Source of the DNA: Alectoria sarmentosa
Taxonomy: Eukaryota; Ascomycota; Lecanoromycetes; Lecanorales; Parmeliaceae
Direction: 5' to 3'
Length of the DNA stretch: 64,000 bases
Assembly (NCBI GenBank): GCA_009733775.1
Contig: WOGZ01000004.1
Location: 248,001-312,000 of the forward strand
A model generated the notes under the pieces. The model saw only the letters and a program-made list of their open reading frames with translations. It did no database searches and was not told the DNA's origin. Each line of letters opens with the position of its first letter. Position 1 is the first letter of the stretch. The position numbers and the translations under genes were made by a program. Positions 22,518 through 31,782 of this stretch are shown piece by piece.

Positions 22518-23601
22518 TGTTGTTGGTATGCGATTCAAATGCTGGTGGGCGGAGAGCTCATGGTGGGTTTGCGCCAAAAAGATGGTACTATCGAACGTAC
22601 AAGTTCGGCACCGCTTACTTAAGGGATCGGTGTGGTATTTAGAGTAGTTCCCGGCGGTGTGCCCGCAAGTCTTGGCGCTGGACCAATGAGCCAATCACAT
22701 TGATAGCGCTTGGTAACATGATAAACAGCGCTCTTAAAACAAATCTCCATGGCGCCTGGATGGAAAACATTATAGTCTCGAGGTTCTTTGCCAAACTTCC
22801 TTCATTAAAGATCGCATTGTGGAGTTGTGTCGAAGGACCGTGGTTCTCACGCCGGGAAATGAGTACCATCCCAATGGAGTACTAGTACCTGGGGGGACTC
22901 GAATTCTGTGTCGGCCTCACCCCCAATTGAGCATCCGATGAGCATCGCTGCAGTGAGCCTGAACTAAGATAACCATCCAGAAGATGATTGACTTGGAGAA
23001 TCTTTCCATTATTCCAAACCTCGTCTTCCTGCTCCCCATGCTCATCATTGATATCATTCAAATAGGTATTCTATCGAAGGTTATGGTAAGCTGGGTGGGC
23101 CTTGACGCTTAATAAGTAAGCAAGTTGTGGCAATCTGGCAGGAAGGTTGCCGATGATCCGGATCCTATTTGACGTTTCGCTTGTGATTGGCTTGATTGTG
23201 CCACGATAAAAACGATGCAGGTGATTGGAGTCCCGGTGGTGGGCAAGGCGGTGGGCGGTGTCACTGCAAGGCCGAATCTTTCAACATACCTAGGTATGCA
23301 GACTCCTTTAAAGCCACGCGGTCATCGCCCCCCGGTCGTCTTGGATTTGTTCCTATTACAATATAAATTCTGCGCTTTATATAAGCTCCTATAATCGGCA
23401 GGACATACTTCCTTTGTTACTCGAACTTCGCAACTTCGGACCAACACCCATCTCCTGCGGTTGCGAATGAAATCTCCGACACTATCAGCCTCTTAGCCGC
23501 TTTCTTTCATCTTCTCGGATGATTACCTGTCTACGGCATATACCGCACACCCTCAAGTCTACCTGTATTTCAGTCACACTCTTCCATCAATCAACGAAAT
23601 T
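22518..23601. other. divergent intergenic region
   Basis: Promoter DNA for the Dsc3-like gene (-) and the membrane-protein gene (+). Only short unsupported ORFs. Confidence 0.55.
23378..23384 (+). promoter_or_regulatory. possible TATA box
   Basis: TATATAA lies 218 bp upstream of the ATG at 23602 in an otherwise mixed-composition flank, followed by a pyrimidine-rich leader. Position and sequence fit a core promoter; no direct evidence. Confidence 0.3.
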
Positions 23602-24810
23602 ATGTCTTCACTTGCTCGCTTGATGGTTATTGCAGTATGGGTCGTGAACGTCCAGGCCAGGAATGAAACGCTGACTCACGGCTGGATGCCTGAGCCGCAA
23701 GGCCGTGGTACTTGGTCCATTCTTTGGAGCTGCCTAGCTACTATTTTCATCTGCACCTGGTCTGCTTTACATTTAGGTGTTCCAAAGCACCACGGCGTAT
23801 GGTACCTGCTCTTTCGAAAACTCGGATGGATGTTAATAGCCTCAACGGCGCCAGAAGTGGTTCTTTTTAATTCTGCTTATAACTTCTTTGAAGCCCGAGA
23901 TCTATCGAACTACTTAGTCAAAGAAGGAAACCCAAAATGGACGTTGACGCAGACGCAATTTGCTTTTGCAGGTGGCTTCTGGATCCGTACGCTGCAAGAG
24001 GAAATATCGGAATGCGACCCAGACCAGCTAAGGACATTCATTGAAAACGGTGATCTCGATGGTCCTTCGATATCCGAAGAGGAGTTGAGAGCTCGTGGAA
24101 AGAGCGATTGGGTCGTCAAGCTCATCGCGATACTTCAAATCATTTGGTTTGGGGTTCAGACACTGGTCCGAGCCATTCAGCATTACCAAATCACGGCACT
24201 TGAAATCATGACCGTTGCTTTTGTTTTCTGTTCTGTTTTCATTTATGGGTTTTCCCTGTATCAACCACAAGATGTCGAGTATCCTGTGATTTTGGAAATG
24301 CGGAATGCCGCGTTGGCCACAGACAAAACTACGTCAAAGCAAGATTCTGATAAACCAAATCATGCAGGAGAGGGAGCTAAGCCTCCCGTTCTTAGACCTC
24401 TGCTGAGCAATGTGCGCTCGGGGCTTCCAAGTAAGTACGTCCCAGGATGGGCAGCGCAGACTGTTCCGGGTATCCTTTTCGGACTATTTGCTTGTGCATT
24501 CGGAGCCATCCACTGCTTGGCTTGGAATTCGCCGTTCCCAACCTCGAAGGAAAGACTTGCTTGGCGCATTTGCTCTGTAACCACGACGGCTTTACCCGCT
24601 CTAGTCGCTTTGCTATTTGCCCCAGTATTGATGATAGAAGGTGATCGAATGGAGTATTTGTCGACAGTATCTTTGGCCTTGGTGGCAGTGTTATATATAA
24701 TTGGACGGGCCACGATTATAGTCTTGGCATTCGTGACGCTTCGAGCTTTGCCAGCGGACGCTTTTCAGACGGTGAACTGGAGCATCTACCTCCCGCATTT
24801 CGCCGCTTGA
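23602..24810 (+). CDS. polytopic membrane protein, uncharacterised fungal family
   Basis: Single exon of 402 residues. Residues 1-19 look like a signal peptide ending near VQARNETL. The mature start, GWMPEPQGRGTWSILWSCLA, is followed by membrane segments at about 37-58, 70-90, 170-190, 200-218, 288-310, 322-345 and 355-378. Between them lie an acidic cytosolic/lumenal loop (QEEISECDPDQL…SISEEELRARGKSDW) and a Lys/Asp-rich loop (about 245-270). The GRGTxSILWSCxxTIxxCTWSxLH signature recurs, from memory, in many Pezizomycotina membrane proteins that lack an assigned function. No transport motif recognised. The start is supported by the signal-like N-terminus and a TATA-like box 218 bp upstream. 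Confidence 0.75.
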   Translation: MSSLARLMVIAVWVVNVQARNETLTHGWMPEPQGRGTWSILWSCLATIFICTWSALHLGVPKHHGVWYLLFRKLGWMLIASTAPEVVLFNSAYNFFEARDLSNYLVKEGNPKWTLTQTQFAFAGGFWIRTLQEEISECDPDQLRTFIENGDLDGPSISEEELRARGKSDWVVKLIAILQIIWFGVQTLVRAIQHYQITALEIMTVAFVFCSVFIYGFSLYQPQDVEYPVILEMRNAALATDKTTSKQDSDKPNHAGEGAKPPVLRPLLSNVRSGLPSKYVPGWAAQTVPGILFGLFACAFGAIHCLAWNSPFPTSKERLAWRICSVTTTALPALVALLFAPVLMIEGDRMEYLSTVSLALVAVLYIIGRATIIVLAFVTLRALPADAFQTVNWSIYLPHFAA

Positions 24811-25107
24811 AACTCCGTCCTACAATTCTACAATCTTGGAGGGGCTCGATCATTGGTATATCAGGAAATTTTGCTGGACAACTGCACCAATTAAGATTCA
24901 GACAAGGTCATTGTTCGACATGGCCAAGTCTCCAAGTGTCATCGATTCTCCAGAAACGGGCTAGCCTATTCGAACACTCCATAGCGGACAGTCTGTTCGT
25001 ACGATGACCACCACACCACCATTCGACATACAAGTCTAGACTGTGACGTAACATCATCTAATCAACATAAGCCGTCAGCGAGCTATTGTTGACTGCTTGC
25101 TCACTGC

Positions 25108-25147
<40 letters not shown>

Positions 25148-25459
25148 CTGCCCCTGCGGAGGTATCTTTCTCGCGCTGAACGGCAATCACGAGAGCCAGA
25201 CCCTCCAAGAAAGATTCGTGGAGTTATCGGAGAACGAGACGAGTAGCTCCTTCGAGCTAGGGTTTCCCGAGGATATCTGTATCAATCAAAGATCACGCGA
25301 AAAGAGAATTTGACCCATCAGTGTCTGAGGCAATGCTGAATATGCTGCAAAGCTGGACATGGCATGGTTGGAATATATGTACGGTGTATATGTAGATTTG
25401 GAAGTGTGACCTGGTGACCTTGGATGCTTGAACCGTGCTCGGAATCGTCCTGTTTCTAC
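24811..25459. other. intergenic, contains a CCTG microsatellite
   Basis: No coherent gene. Contains the tetranucleotide repeat at 25106-25148. Confidence 0.55.
25106..25148. repeat. (CCTG)n microsatellite
   Basis: About nine consecutive CCTG/CTGC units, ending in CTGCTGCCCC. Confidence 0.9.
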
Positions 25460-25682
25460 GGGCCTACGCCTTCCCAAACCGGCTTTTCATGGCATCTCGA
25501 GCTCTAACGTTGTCACTCGCTGCTGGAGTCGTGTTCTGCTCTGATTACCATCATTTTCTCAGTATATGATCTTGACACGTTGAATGAGCTGGACTTCTGA
25601 TTTATTCGCGATGTCCCACTAAAAGCGGGAAGGAGACAACTGGACACAGCATTCTTCATTTCCATACACTCACTCACTCCTT
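25460..25682. repeat. dispersed repeat, copy 1
   Basis: About 220 bp that align, with substitutions and small gaps, to 37242-37452 in the same orientation. Shared runs include TTTTCATGGC(A/T)TCTCGAGC, CTAACGTTG, GAAGGAGACAA, GGACACAGCATTCTTC and CACTCACTCC. It ends exactly where the duplicated Dsc3 gene scrap begins. No TIR, LTR or coding function recognised. Confidence 0.75.
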
Positions 25683-25688
25683 AGCGAC

Positions 25689-25779
25689 TATAGGGGTGAG
25701 AGGGGGGACGGAGGGAGGAGGGGGGGTGGATGACGTTGTTGTTTGTATGCGATTCAAATGCCGGTGGGCGGAGAGGTCA
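25689..25779 (-). pseudogene. duplicated 5' end of the Dsc3-like gene (scrap)
   Basis: About 90 bp match 22468-22559, i.e. 42 bases of leader plus about the first 16 codons of the Dsc3-like gene. Shared stretches include GGAGGGAGGAGGGGGGGTGG and GTATGCGATTCAAATG. The start codon has been lost (ATG has become ACG on the coding strand). The similarity stops abruptly at both ends, and the remainder of the gene is absent. Confidence 0.75.
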
Positions 25780-26266
25780 CAATTCAGTATTTCTGCTGGC
25801 CAGCCGCCAGCCTTGGCTTTGATTGGGAAAGTTGTTATGACTGTGTCTTTCAAGGTTGACCAATCAGACTTTCGCATTTCACAACTGCCTACTCTTAGAC
25901 TCACCCATACGTACATAGATTTTGACCCAAAGAAACAGTACAATCCGTTCCAGAATCAGAAATAACCTCCAGTGCACAAAGTCTCAAAAAAAACCTCACC
26001 TGGTCTCTTGTAACGTCCAAAGTGTAATCCTGCCAGATCTACCCCTGATATTGTACTTCGGTCACCTTTACAGTATGTAGTCGTTCAGGGGAATTCAAGC
26101 CTTGAGCTCGGCTCCCGGCACTGTCGGTATCGGAAAGGTATCTGCTCTGGCGGATGTAATAAATTCTCTCGCGCCCACAACGTCAGCCCCCAGTCTGCAT
26201 CGCGTGGACCGACACTCATGGGGAATCGAGACTGGACTGATTTGTGGCAGGTGAAGTGAGACTATG
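25780..26266. other. intergenic, no gene seen
   Basis: No supported frame on either strand. Confidence 0.5.
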
Positions 26267-27013
26267 TTATGGTGGGTGTTGGAGTTTCTTATCCTCATCC
26301 TGTTGGCCCGTAGTCTCGGTTGTTTCTTCTTGAGATTTCCCTTGAGACTCTGTCTTCGCATTAGCAGGTACCCCCAGGGCATCGGCGTCGCGGCCTTGGG
26401 TGGCCTCCTTTTTCGTCGTATTGTGCGGTACACGCTGTGGCATTCCGACGGCCAGAACCAATAGAGTTGCCTCTCCTGCCGTTGTCTTGCCGAAGTGATA
26501 ATCTGTCCGGATTGGCGGTTCCTCGGTCCAAAGCTATAGAGTAAGGCTGAACCCCTGATTATGGGACCTTGTTATCCGGTTGCATTCGTCTACCATGGCA
26601 TAGCGCTATCACTAGCGATCTTTCACATACCTTGGATTTCGAGCGTTTTGTCAAGTGCTTACTCGGGTCGAGTTTCCCCACAAGAAATTTGCTAGCGAGT
26701 CAGTGACGCAGTTCCGAACGAATGGTACATACCCACATTGCAGGACGCATGCGAGCTGAAGCCGGATCCGAGCATTCGATTGGCCGTTCAAGAAGGCACC
26801 GCTGGGGCGTCTTAATTGTGGTATGTAATACGCATACGCACCATGCACATGCACATCTCTGCAACCCCCGTGCGGCCATGTGGGGCCGTCGGAATTCTCC
26901 GCGCACTCGCTTTCTGCTGCGAGGCTATGAGCAGGGCACTGCGAAATCAGAAATGCCGAGAATAGTTGTGTCCTCGCTCCAGATCCATCTGCCTTTCGTG
27001 CCCAAGCCCGCAA
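26267..27013 (-). CDS. weak candidate two-exon gene, 5' end unclear
   Basis: On the minus strand, an open frame upstream of 26663 ends in DSLANFLWGNSTR at a GTAAGC donor (26662). A TCTATAG acceptor (26534) leads in phase into WTEEPPIRTDYHFGKTTAGE and a hydrophilic Gln/Glu/Lys-rich tail ending at 26267. The junction reads naturally across the 129 bp intron. However, the upstream frame has no ATG to 27013, its first 80 residues look non-coding, and no domain is recognised. It may be a relic or the tail of a gene whose first exons I cannot find. Confidence 0.3.
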
Positions 27014-27806
27014 CGAATCGCAACCGCCACACGTCAGGGATCTGGGCCTTTAGGATTCAAATCGTGCACACGGAGGTCCGGAAAGCGCGAATGTCATTCG
27101 CTCTAGGGTGTCAGAGTTCAGGCTGAGCAATATGTAGAATGGATGGATCACACAGCCTGGGCTCCCCCCGGAAACATCACCAGTCTTATATGCATACTTT
27201 CCTGGGTGATTGAACCGAAAAGGGTGGCCGGGAGGATGCTGAGAGCTCCCACTCTTGACATAAGGTAGATATGATGATGAAACCTCTCAATCTCTACAGC
27301 AGCAAAGAAGTCCCGACACCGCGCGTCTGATAACGTGAGACTCGAGCTTCTTCCCCCAAACCCACCAATAAGGAGCAGACCGACCAGACTTGCTGCATCT
27401 TTCAAGCACTGACGAAAAACCTCCGACGTACCCTGACGGGATTTTTCGGTAGATTAATCTGTTGCTCACGCCACCAGACTCTGTCCATTTGCCTGCCATA
27501 CATATCAGAATTGACTCATGAAAAGAAGAAAAAGACGTGGATTACGCGCAAAACCAGGCCAGAGCATCATTTGACGCTGGAATTTTACACCAGCCTTCAA
27601 AAGACCAGATTTAAACCCGACTGATGGATGGATTACCGATACACTTGTTCAATAAAGGAATTCCAATCAACACGTGATCTTTGTAATCGTGCCCATTGTT
27701 CACTTCTAGCTTCGAATATACTATAGACAACCGATATTCTACACAGGCACTGAGGCCTATGACACGATAATCCCACTGTATTGAATCGCTCCATCTTCGT
27801 CCCGAC
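27014..27806. other. intergenic, no gene seen
   Basis: Overlapping short minus-strand ORFs at 27148-27499 show no domain and no joinable splice structure. This is the 3' flank of the prenyltransferase gene. Confidence 0.5.
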
Positions 27807-29240
27807 CTATTGTTCTCTCCACCTAGCGCTGTGATATATTTCTGGGCCAAGGTAGGACGTCAGACTAAGGCCACCATCCGACCTCGTTTGAGCGCTCAGG
27901 TAGGTTTGCACTCCCTTTCCTTCGTCCAAGCTTCTATGTGTCGCAATCGACTCAAGCGCCTTCCAAAAGCTCTTGCTGTATGAGGCCTCTCCTTGCATTT
28001 GCAGGAAGGTCGCCAGCCCAGTTGCTCCGGCCGCATCGTCTTCTGCGTAGTGCTTAACGGGAATGTATAGTTTGGCGGACGGCAGGGCTTGGCCTGCCTG
28101 TGCATAAAAGCAGAAAAAGGCACCTCCCGTCAAGTGCGTGACGGGCGGTAGATCCTGCGCGTCTGATAGACCCTCAAGGTTGAGCACCAGCCGCCAAAGC
28201 CGGCGCAGATTTTCGAGGCCGGCTTTCGATAGCGGGGCGCGCCCTTTTAGAGTGAGGACGCTGCTCACCACATCCCATGCAGTGCGCTGGGAGCGAATGT
28301 AGATCTTAATCCGAGATCGGCTCGGCTCCACGCAATCGACGGCTAGCATCTCGACTTCAAAGTCGGGTGAGTCAGGCGCGTTCATGTACTCAATCACAGC
28401 AGACAGCGCTGGGAATTGCACGTTCCCCAGTAGCCCCTTTAGCCCGCGGATCGCGCCATCCAGCACTTCGGTCCTCGACGTGTTTTCTTGGAGCGCTCGT
28501 AGCATGGGCATGAAGTACGCTTTGACGACCATGCCCCTCCACGGCACAACGTCTTCCTCGCCAGGCATCTCACACGCCATGAACAAACTCGACTGATGAG
28601 TATGCTTTGGAGCAAACGCCTGGATTTTCAGCCTTGTATCCTTCCGCTCGGGCAACAAAGCATCCCAGAAGTACTCGAAAAGCTTCCAGTCAATTTGCCC
28701 TTCGAATCTCTTCTCTAAAGTTCGCACTAAATGCGCGCTCATATCTTGATTCCACGGGTCCTCGTGACTGCCGGCCTGCGCCCCGATAGCTTCGAAGGCA
28801 AAGCGAATCTTTGGTTTTGCGGCACCGTTGGTCCCAGTCCGCCCGTTCCAGCACCAGCTATACTCGATCGGCGAGTAATCATCCAGACAGTAGCTTTGAA
28901 AATGGTCGCTTGAACCTCTAGGTGAGGGTTGAGGTCCGAGACACGGGACAATGCAGTCGTGATAGAAGGACAGAGCGTGGTGTTGGGCCGTGATACTATA
29001 GTCTGCTTGCTGGAGCAGAGAGGACATATGGCAGCCGGTGGTTGACCACCAGAACGTTCTACTGGAGTCGTTGGCTGTTATTGCGGTCCAAGGTGAGCTT
29101 GAAGGGCCCAGGGCTGGTTGAAAGATATGGCTGTAGGTCTCCGGGTGTCTACGAACTTCTGAGGCTCTCCCGTTCGGTTTTTCACTGTTGTTCACGCTGA
29201 TGTCATCATCGTCCTTTTCGATTTTCGAGATCTTACTCAA
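27807..29240 (-). CDS. DMATS-type aromatic (indole) prenyltransferase; start codon not found
   Basis: A 477-codon frame (first codon TTG at 29240-29238) covers a whole DMATS domain, the ABBA-fold enzymes that move a prenyl group from dimethylallyl (or longer) diphosphate to an aromatic ring, often tryptophan-derived. Landmarks: FWWSTTGCHMSSLLQQA (about 63-79), FAFEAIG with the glutamate that in the family contacts the indole NH, VVKAYFMPML, RIKIYIRSQRTAWD and KLYIPVKHYAEDDA, which hold the diphosphate-binding Lys/Arg/Tyr residues. The length is normal for the family and no internal stop occurs. The oddity is the start. The first in-frame ATG (29027-29025) lies inside the domain, and an in-frame TAG sits about 30 bp upstream of 29240. 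I could not find an upstream exon with an ATG. The O-methyltransferase stop is only 64 bp upstream. Part of a candidate biosynthetic cluster. Confidence 0.85.
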   Translation of the reverse strand: MSKISKIEKDDDDISVNNSEKPNGRASEVRRHPETYSHIFQPALGPSSSPWTAITANDSSRTFWWSTTGCHMSSLLQQADYSITAQHHALSFYHDCIVPCLGPQPSPRGSSDHFQSYCLDDYSPIEYSWCWNGRTGTNGAAKPKIRFAFEAIGAQAGSHEDPWNQDMSAHLVRTLEKRFEGQIDWKLFEYFWDALLPERKDTRLKIQAFAPKHTHQSSLFMACEMPGEEDVVPWRGMVVKAYFMPMLRALQENTSRTEVLDGAIRGLKGLLGNVQFPALSAVIEYMNAPDSPDFEVEMLAVDCVEPSRSRIKIYIRSQRTAWDVVSSVLTLKGRAPLSKAGLENLRRLWRLVLNLEGLSDAQDLPPVTHLTGGAFFCFYAQAGQALPSAKLYIPVKHYAEDDAAGATGLATFLQMQGEASYSKSFWKALESIATHRSLDEGKGVQTYLSAQTRSDGGLSLTSYLGPEIYHSARWREQ

Positions 29241-29304
29241 AAGCGTTTTGCTAAGCTGAACCTAGAGCAACATAAGCCCCGTGTGCAGGACATTGTGATA
29301 CTAA

Positions 29305-30580
29305 CTACTTTACGCTCTGAGTGCCCGACGACTTTTTAACAGCCTCGATGATCCCTTCGCTTGCACCTGGAGGTTGCCAGAAGTTCACCACTTCCAAACC
29401 AATCGAGCCTAAGAGTTCACGAAACTGCTTTTCCGACCGCTCAGTCCCCGAAAGGTCACCCATCATGTGTATATCCGCGAGGGCCGGAAACAAGTCGCAT
29501 CCTTTGTCTGGTAGGATGAACTCGTTGAGAATGAGCTTAGAGTATCCAGGTCTCATAGCTGAGACCGTATTGGAGAGGAACTCCTTGACTTTGCTATCTG
29601 GCCAGTCATGAAGTATCAAGTGAAAGAAATATGCGCGTGCGTCTGAATTATTTAGCGAGTGTTTCTTTCCGAGTAGACAAGTGAATACCTTTGATAGGCT
29701 GCTGAGTAAAGAAGTCGTATGACATAGCCTCAATATCTGCGCTCAGCTTGACCTCTGCAATGGTCCGAGGAAGATCTTGAAGCACCAAGCGTCCAGCCGA
29801 GGGATACTTGAGTTTGAAGTACTCGAGGTCTTGTCCATAGCCACCGCCGACATCGACGAGGAGCACGTTCTCACCTTCGCTGCCTCCAGCGTACCCTTCT
29901 AAGATTTGGTCTTGGACCGGGTACCAGTCTACCCAGTGTGGTTTCATATTCCGGCTAGCCGTCATAAAAGTGTCAAACTCCTTAGACACCTGCGGGTATT
30001 GGCCCATGTAATCGAAGAAACTGAGCTTGGTGTTCAATGCAAACTGGAGCGGTCCGTTGGTGGAGTCTGTCGGGCTCTTGTATCCATTCTGTCTGAAGTA
30101 CTCAGGCATCTTGGCGAAGGCTTGATATGCGTGATCATATGTGTTCTTGACTGCAGCTTCGAGCGGTAAGGCTGTCATTGCCATTGTCAAGGGTGTTGGC
30201 ACGTAGCTCTCTACATCTGCTTCGCCAGAGAACCCGATGGCAACCAATACTCGCATAATGCGGACGATGAATGTCGTCTGTGCTCCAGAGGGCTTTGCAA
30301 GCTCGGCAGCGGACACAGGCTGTCCGCCGTGCTGGGCGAGGGTGTAGAATATTCGTAGATCGATGGCAACTCTGACGCAAAGTCGTTCTGGGCCTGCGAA
30401 GGCATGCTGCATGATTGTTTCCGCCGGATATTCAAGAGCCATTATCAACTTTCGCGCGGCAACCAGAGCTTTGCCACGCGCTGACTCGTCTTTACCCCCG
30501 CTCTGCTGGAAGGCATTTGTGGTAATGGAGACCTCTTCCGTAGCTGAGGCAACCTGGGCTGCCTGCTCTGGCGAAGTCAT
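29305..30580 (-). CDS. SAM-dependent O-methyltransferase (plant/fungal OMT type)
   Basis: Exons 30580-29689 and 29642-29305, with a 46 bp intron (29643-29688), give 409 residues. The ATG at 30580 (MTSPEQAAQV) is preferred over an in-frame upstream Met at 30706, whose Leu/His-rich extension looks like leader. Residues about 50-130 form the dimerisation/winged-helix part. VDVGGGYGQD (242-251) is the SAM-binding loop, LVLQDLPRTI follows, and FHLILHDWPD (304-313) carries the usual catalytic histidine. These enzymes methylate phenolic or other hydroxyl groups of secondary metabolites. It lies in tandem, same strand, 64 bp before the prenyltransferase frame, and faces away from the rhodopsin-fold gene across about 1.2 kb. 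No defect seen. Confidence 0.92.
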
Positions 30581-31069
30581 CGTAGCTCCAAGGGTATTTT
30601 CAAAGGTGACGCTGAGAGATTGTAAGGATGGAGATGAAGGTTCACGGCTAGTGAGCCAGTGATGCCAGAGGAGTAGAAGGAGGTGAAAACAGTGGCAATG
30701 TAGCATCAGGCTACTTATGCTTGCCCCTTTCCTAGCTCAGGATTTGATGTGATTTCGGCAAAGCGGAGCTGATGAACAAGGACCAAAGGACTTGTCCCAC
30801 GCTCGTTGAGGGATCTCTTGAGTGGTCAAAATCAATTCTTTCAAGGGCGAGTGGGTGTGGATGTCTCGGGTGGTGCGGGCGACCCAAGTCCACGGAATAT
30901 GTGTGGGAAGTCATCATCTTGATCCTTCGACGCAGCTGTGCGGATTTGTGTGGTTTGGGTCCAGGCAAAATTGTCAGGTGGAACGGTGGAAAATCAGTAC
31001 TTGACCGGTATGAATTGAAGTTGATCAGATTATTGATTATTAATTAAATTATTCTTGTACTCCATACTT

Positions 31070-31152
31070 TACGGAGGTGGGCACCCAAAAGTCCTGCACC
31101 AGCGCTAGTAGCAGCCCTAGCCCTTGCAGGACTTTTGGTGCCCACCTCCGTA
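31070..31152. repeat. 83 bp foldback with 28-29 bp near-perfect arms
   Basis: Left arm 31070-31098 (TACGGAGGTGGGCACC, one extra C, AAAAGTCCTGCA) is the reverse complement of the right arm 31125-31152, around a 26-base loop. The TA at each end would fit a Tc1/mariner-type TA target and a mini-MITE. As RNA it would be a strong hairpin. Confidence 0.8.
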
Positions 31153-31360
31153 GGCTTGCAGCGATCGACAGCGATTACGGGGAGCTACAGGGAGCTATTG
31201 GATTCGGCTCCGCGGAACGGGCATGAGCTGAAACGAGGCTGTTTGTAAGCTCGCTGTAAGGCTCAGAGCGGCCGAGAGGGTTTACGCACAGGTAGAGACT
31301 TGCAATGATACTGGTGGACATCGATTGCCAATATCATGCAGCAGAAAGAAATACCCTGTA

Positions 31361-31382
31361 TGTGTGTGTGTGTGTGTGTGTG
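31361..31382. repeat. (TG)n microsatellite
   Basis: Eleven consecutive TG units upstream of the rhodopsin-fold gene. Confidence 0.9.
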
Positions 31383-31782
31383 GAGTAATACGCCTTCTGG
31401 ACTAACTAGGTATTTCTTACACAGGATCTACATTTCAACCATTCCACTCCAATCAGCACACTACCGCTCAAGAAAAGCCGGATGCAGGTTTGCGTGCATC
31501 CTCATTCACATTTGGTCAGCTGGGTCCGACCATGTATCCGGTTCCGTGCAACCGGAGATACTTGGCCCTTAGTTTTGCAACTGTAACCTCCTTGTGCCGC
31601 TGATGTGCAGAACGACAGTGCGAGAAATAAACAGACGAGATGTGGGTGTGGGTGTGGGATTCGATACCAAGCTCGCCTTCTGGAAGGTCAAACTCACTTC
31701 TTTTCTCCTCGTGAAATCCTTTCATGCTTCCTGAGCTGCACGAACTTGGAGGAATTTTCCAATATTTCCACCAGCTTACACC

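Larger units (their letters stand above)
30581..31782. promoter_or_regulatory. divergent intergenic region of the cluster
   Basis: Shared upstream DNA of the O-methyltransferase (-) and the rhodopsin-fold gene (+). It contains a near-perfect foldback at 31070-31152 and a GT microsatellite at 31361-31382. No regulator binding site is assigned. Confidence 0.5.

Noticed and set aside
25106..25148. CCTG repeat considered as a CRISPR-like or telomere-like array
   Set aside because: Simple tetranucleotide microsatellite without spacers; the unit is not telomeric.
25485..25560. Short MASRALTL-type peptide at the start of both dispersed repeat copies, considered as a small mitochondrial protein gene
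   Set aside because: The frame closes after about 20 codons and the two copies diverge in frame, so there is no evidence of coding selection.
27148..27499. Overlapping minus-strand ORFs of 70-85 codons
   Set aside because: No recognisable protein, and no splice sites join them into a longer frame.
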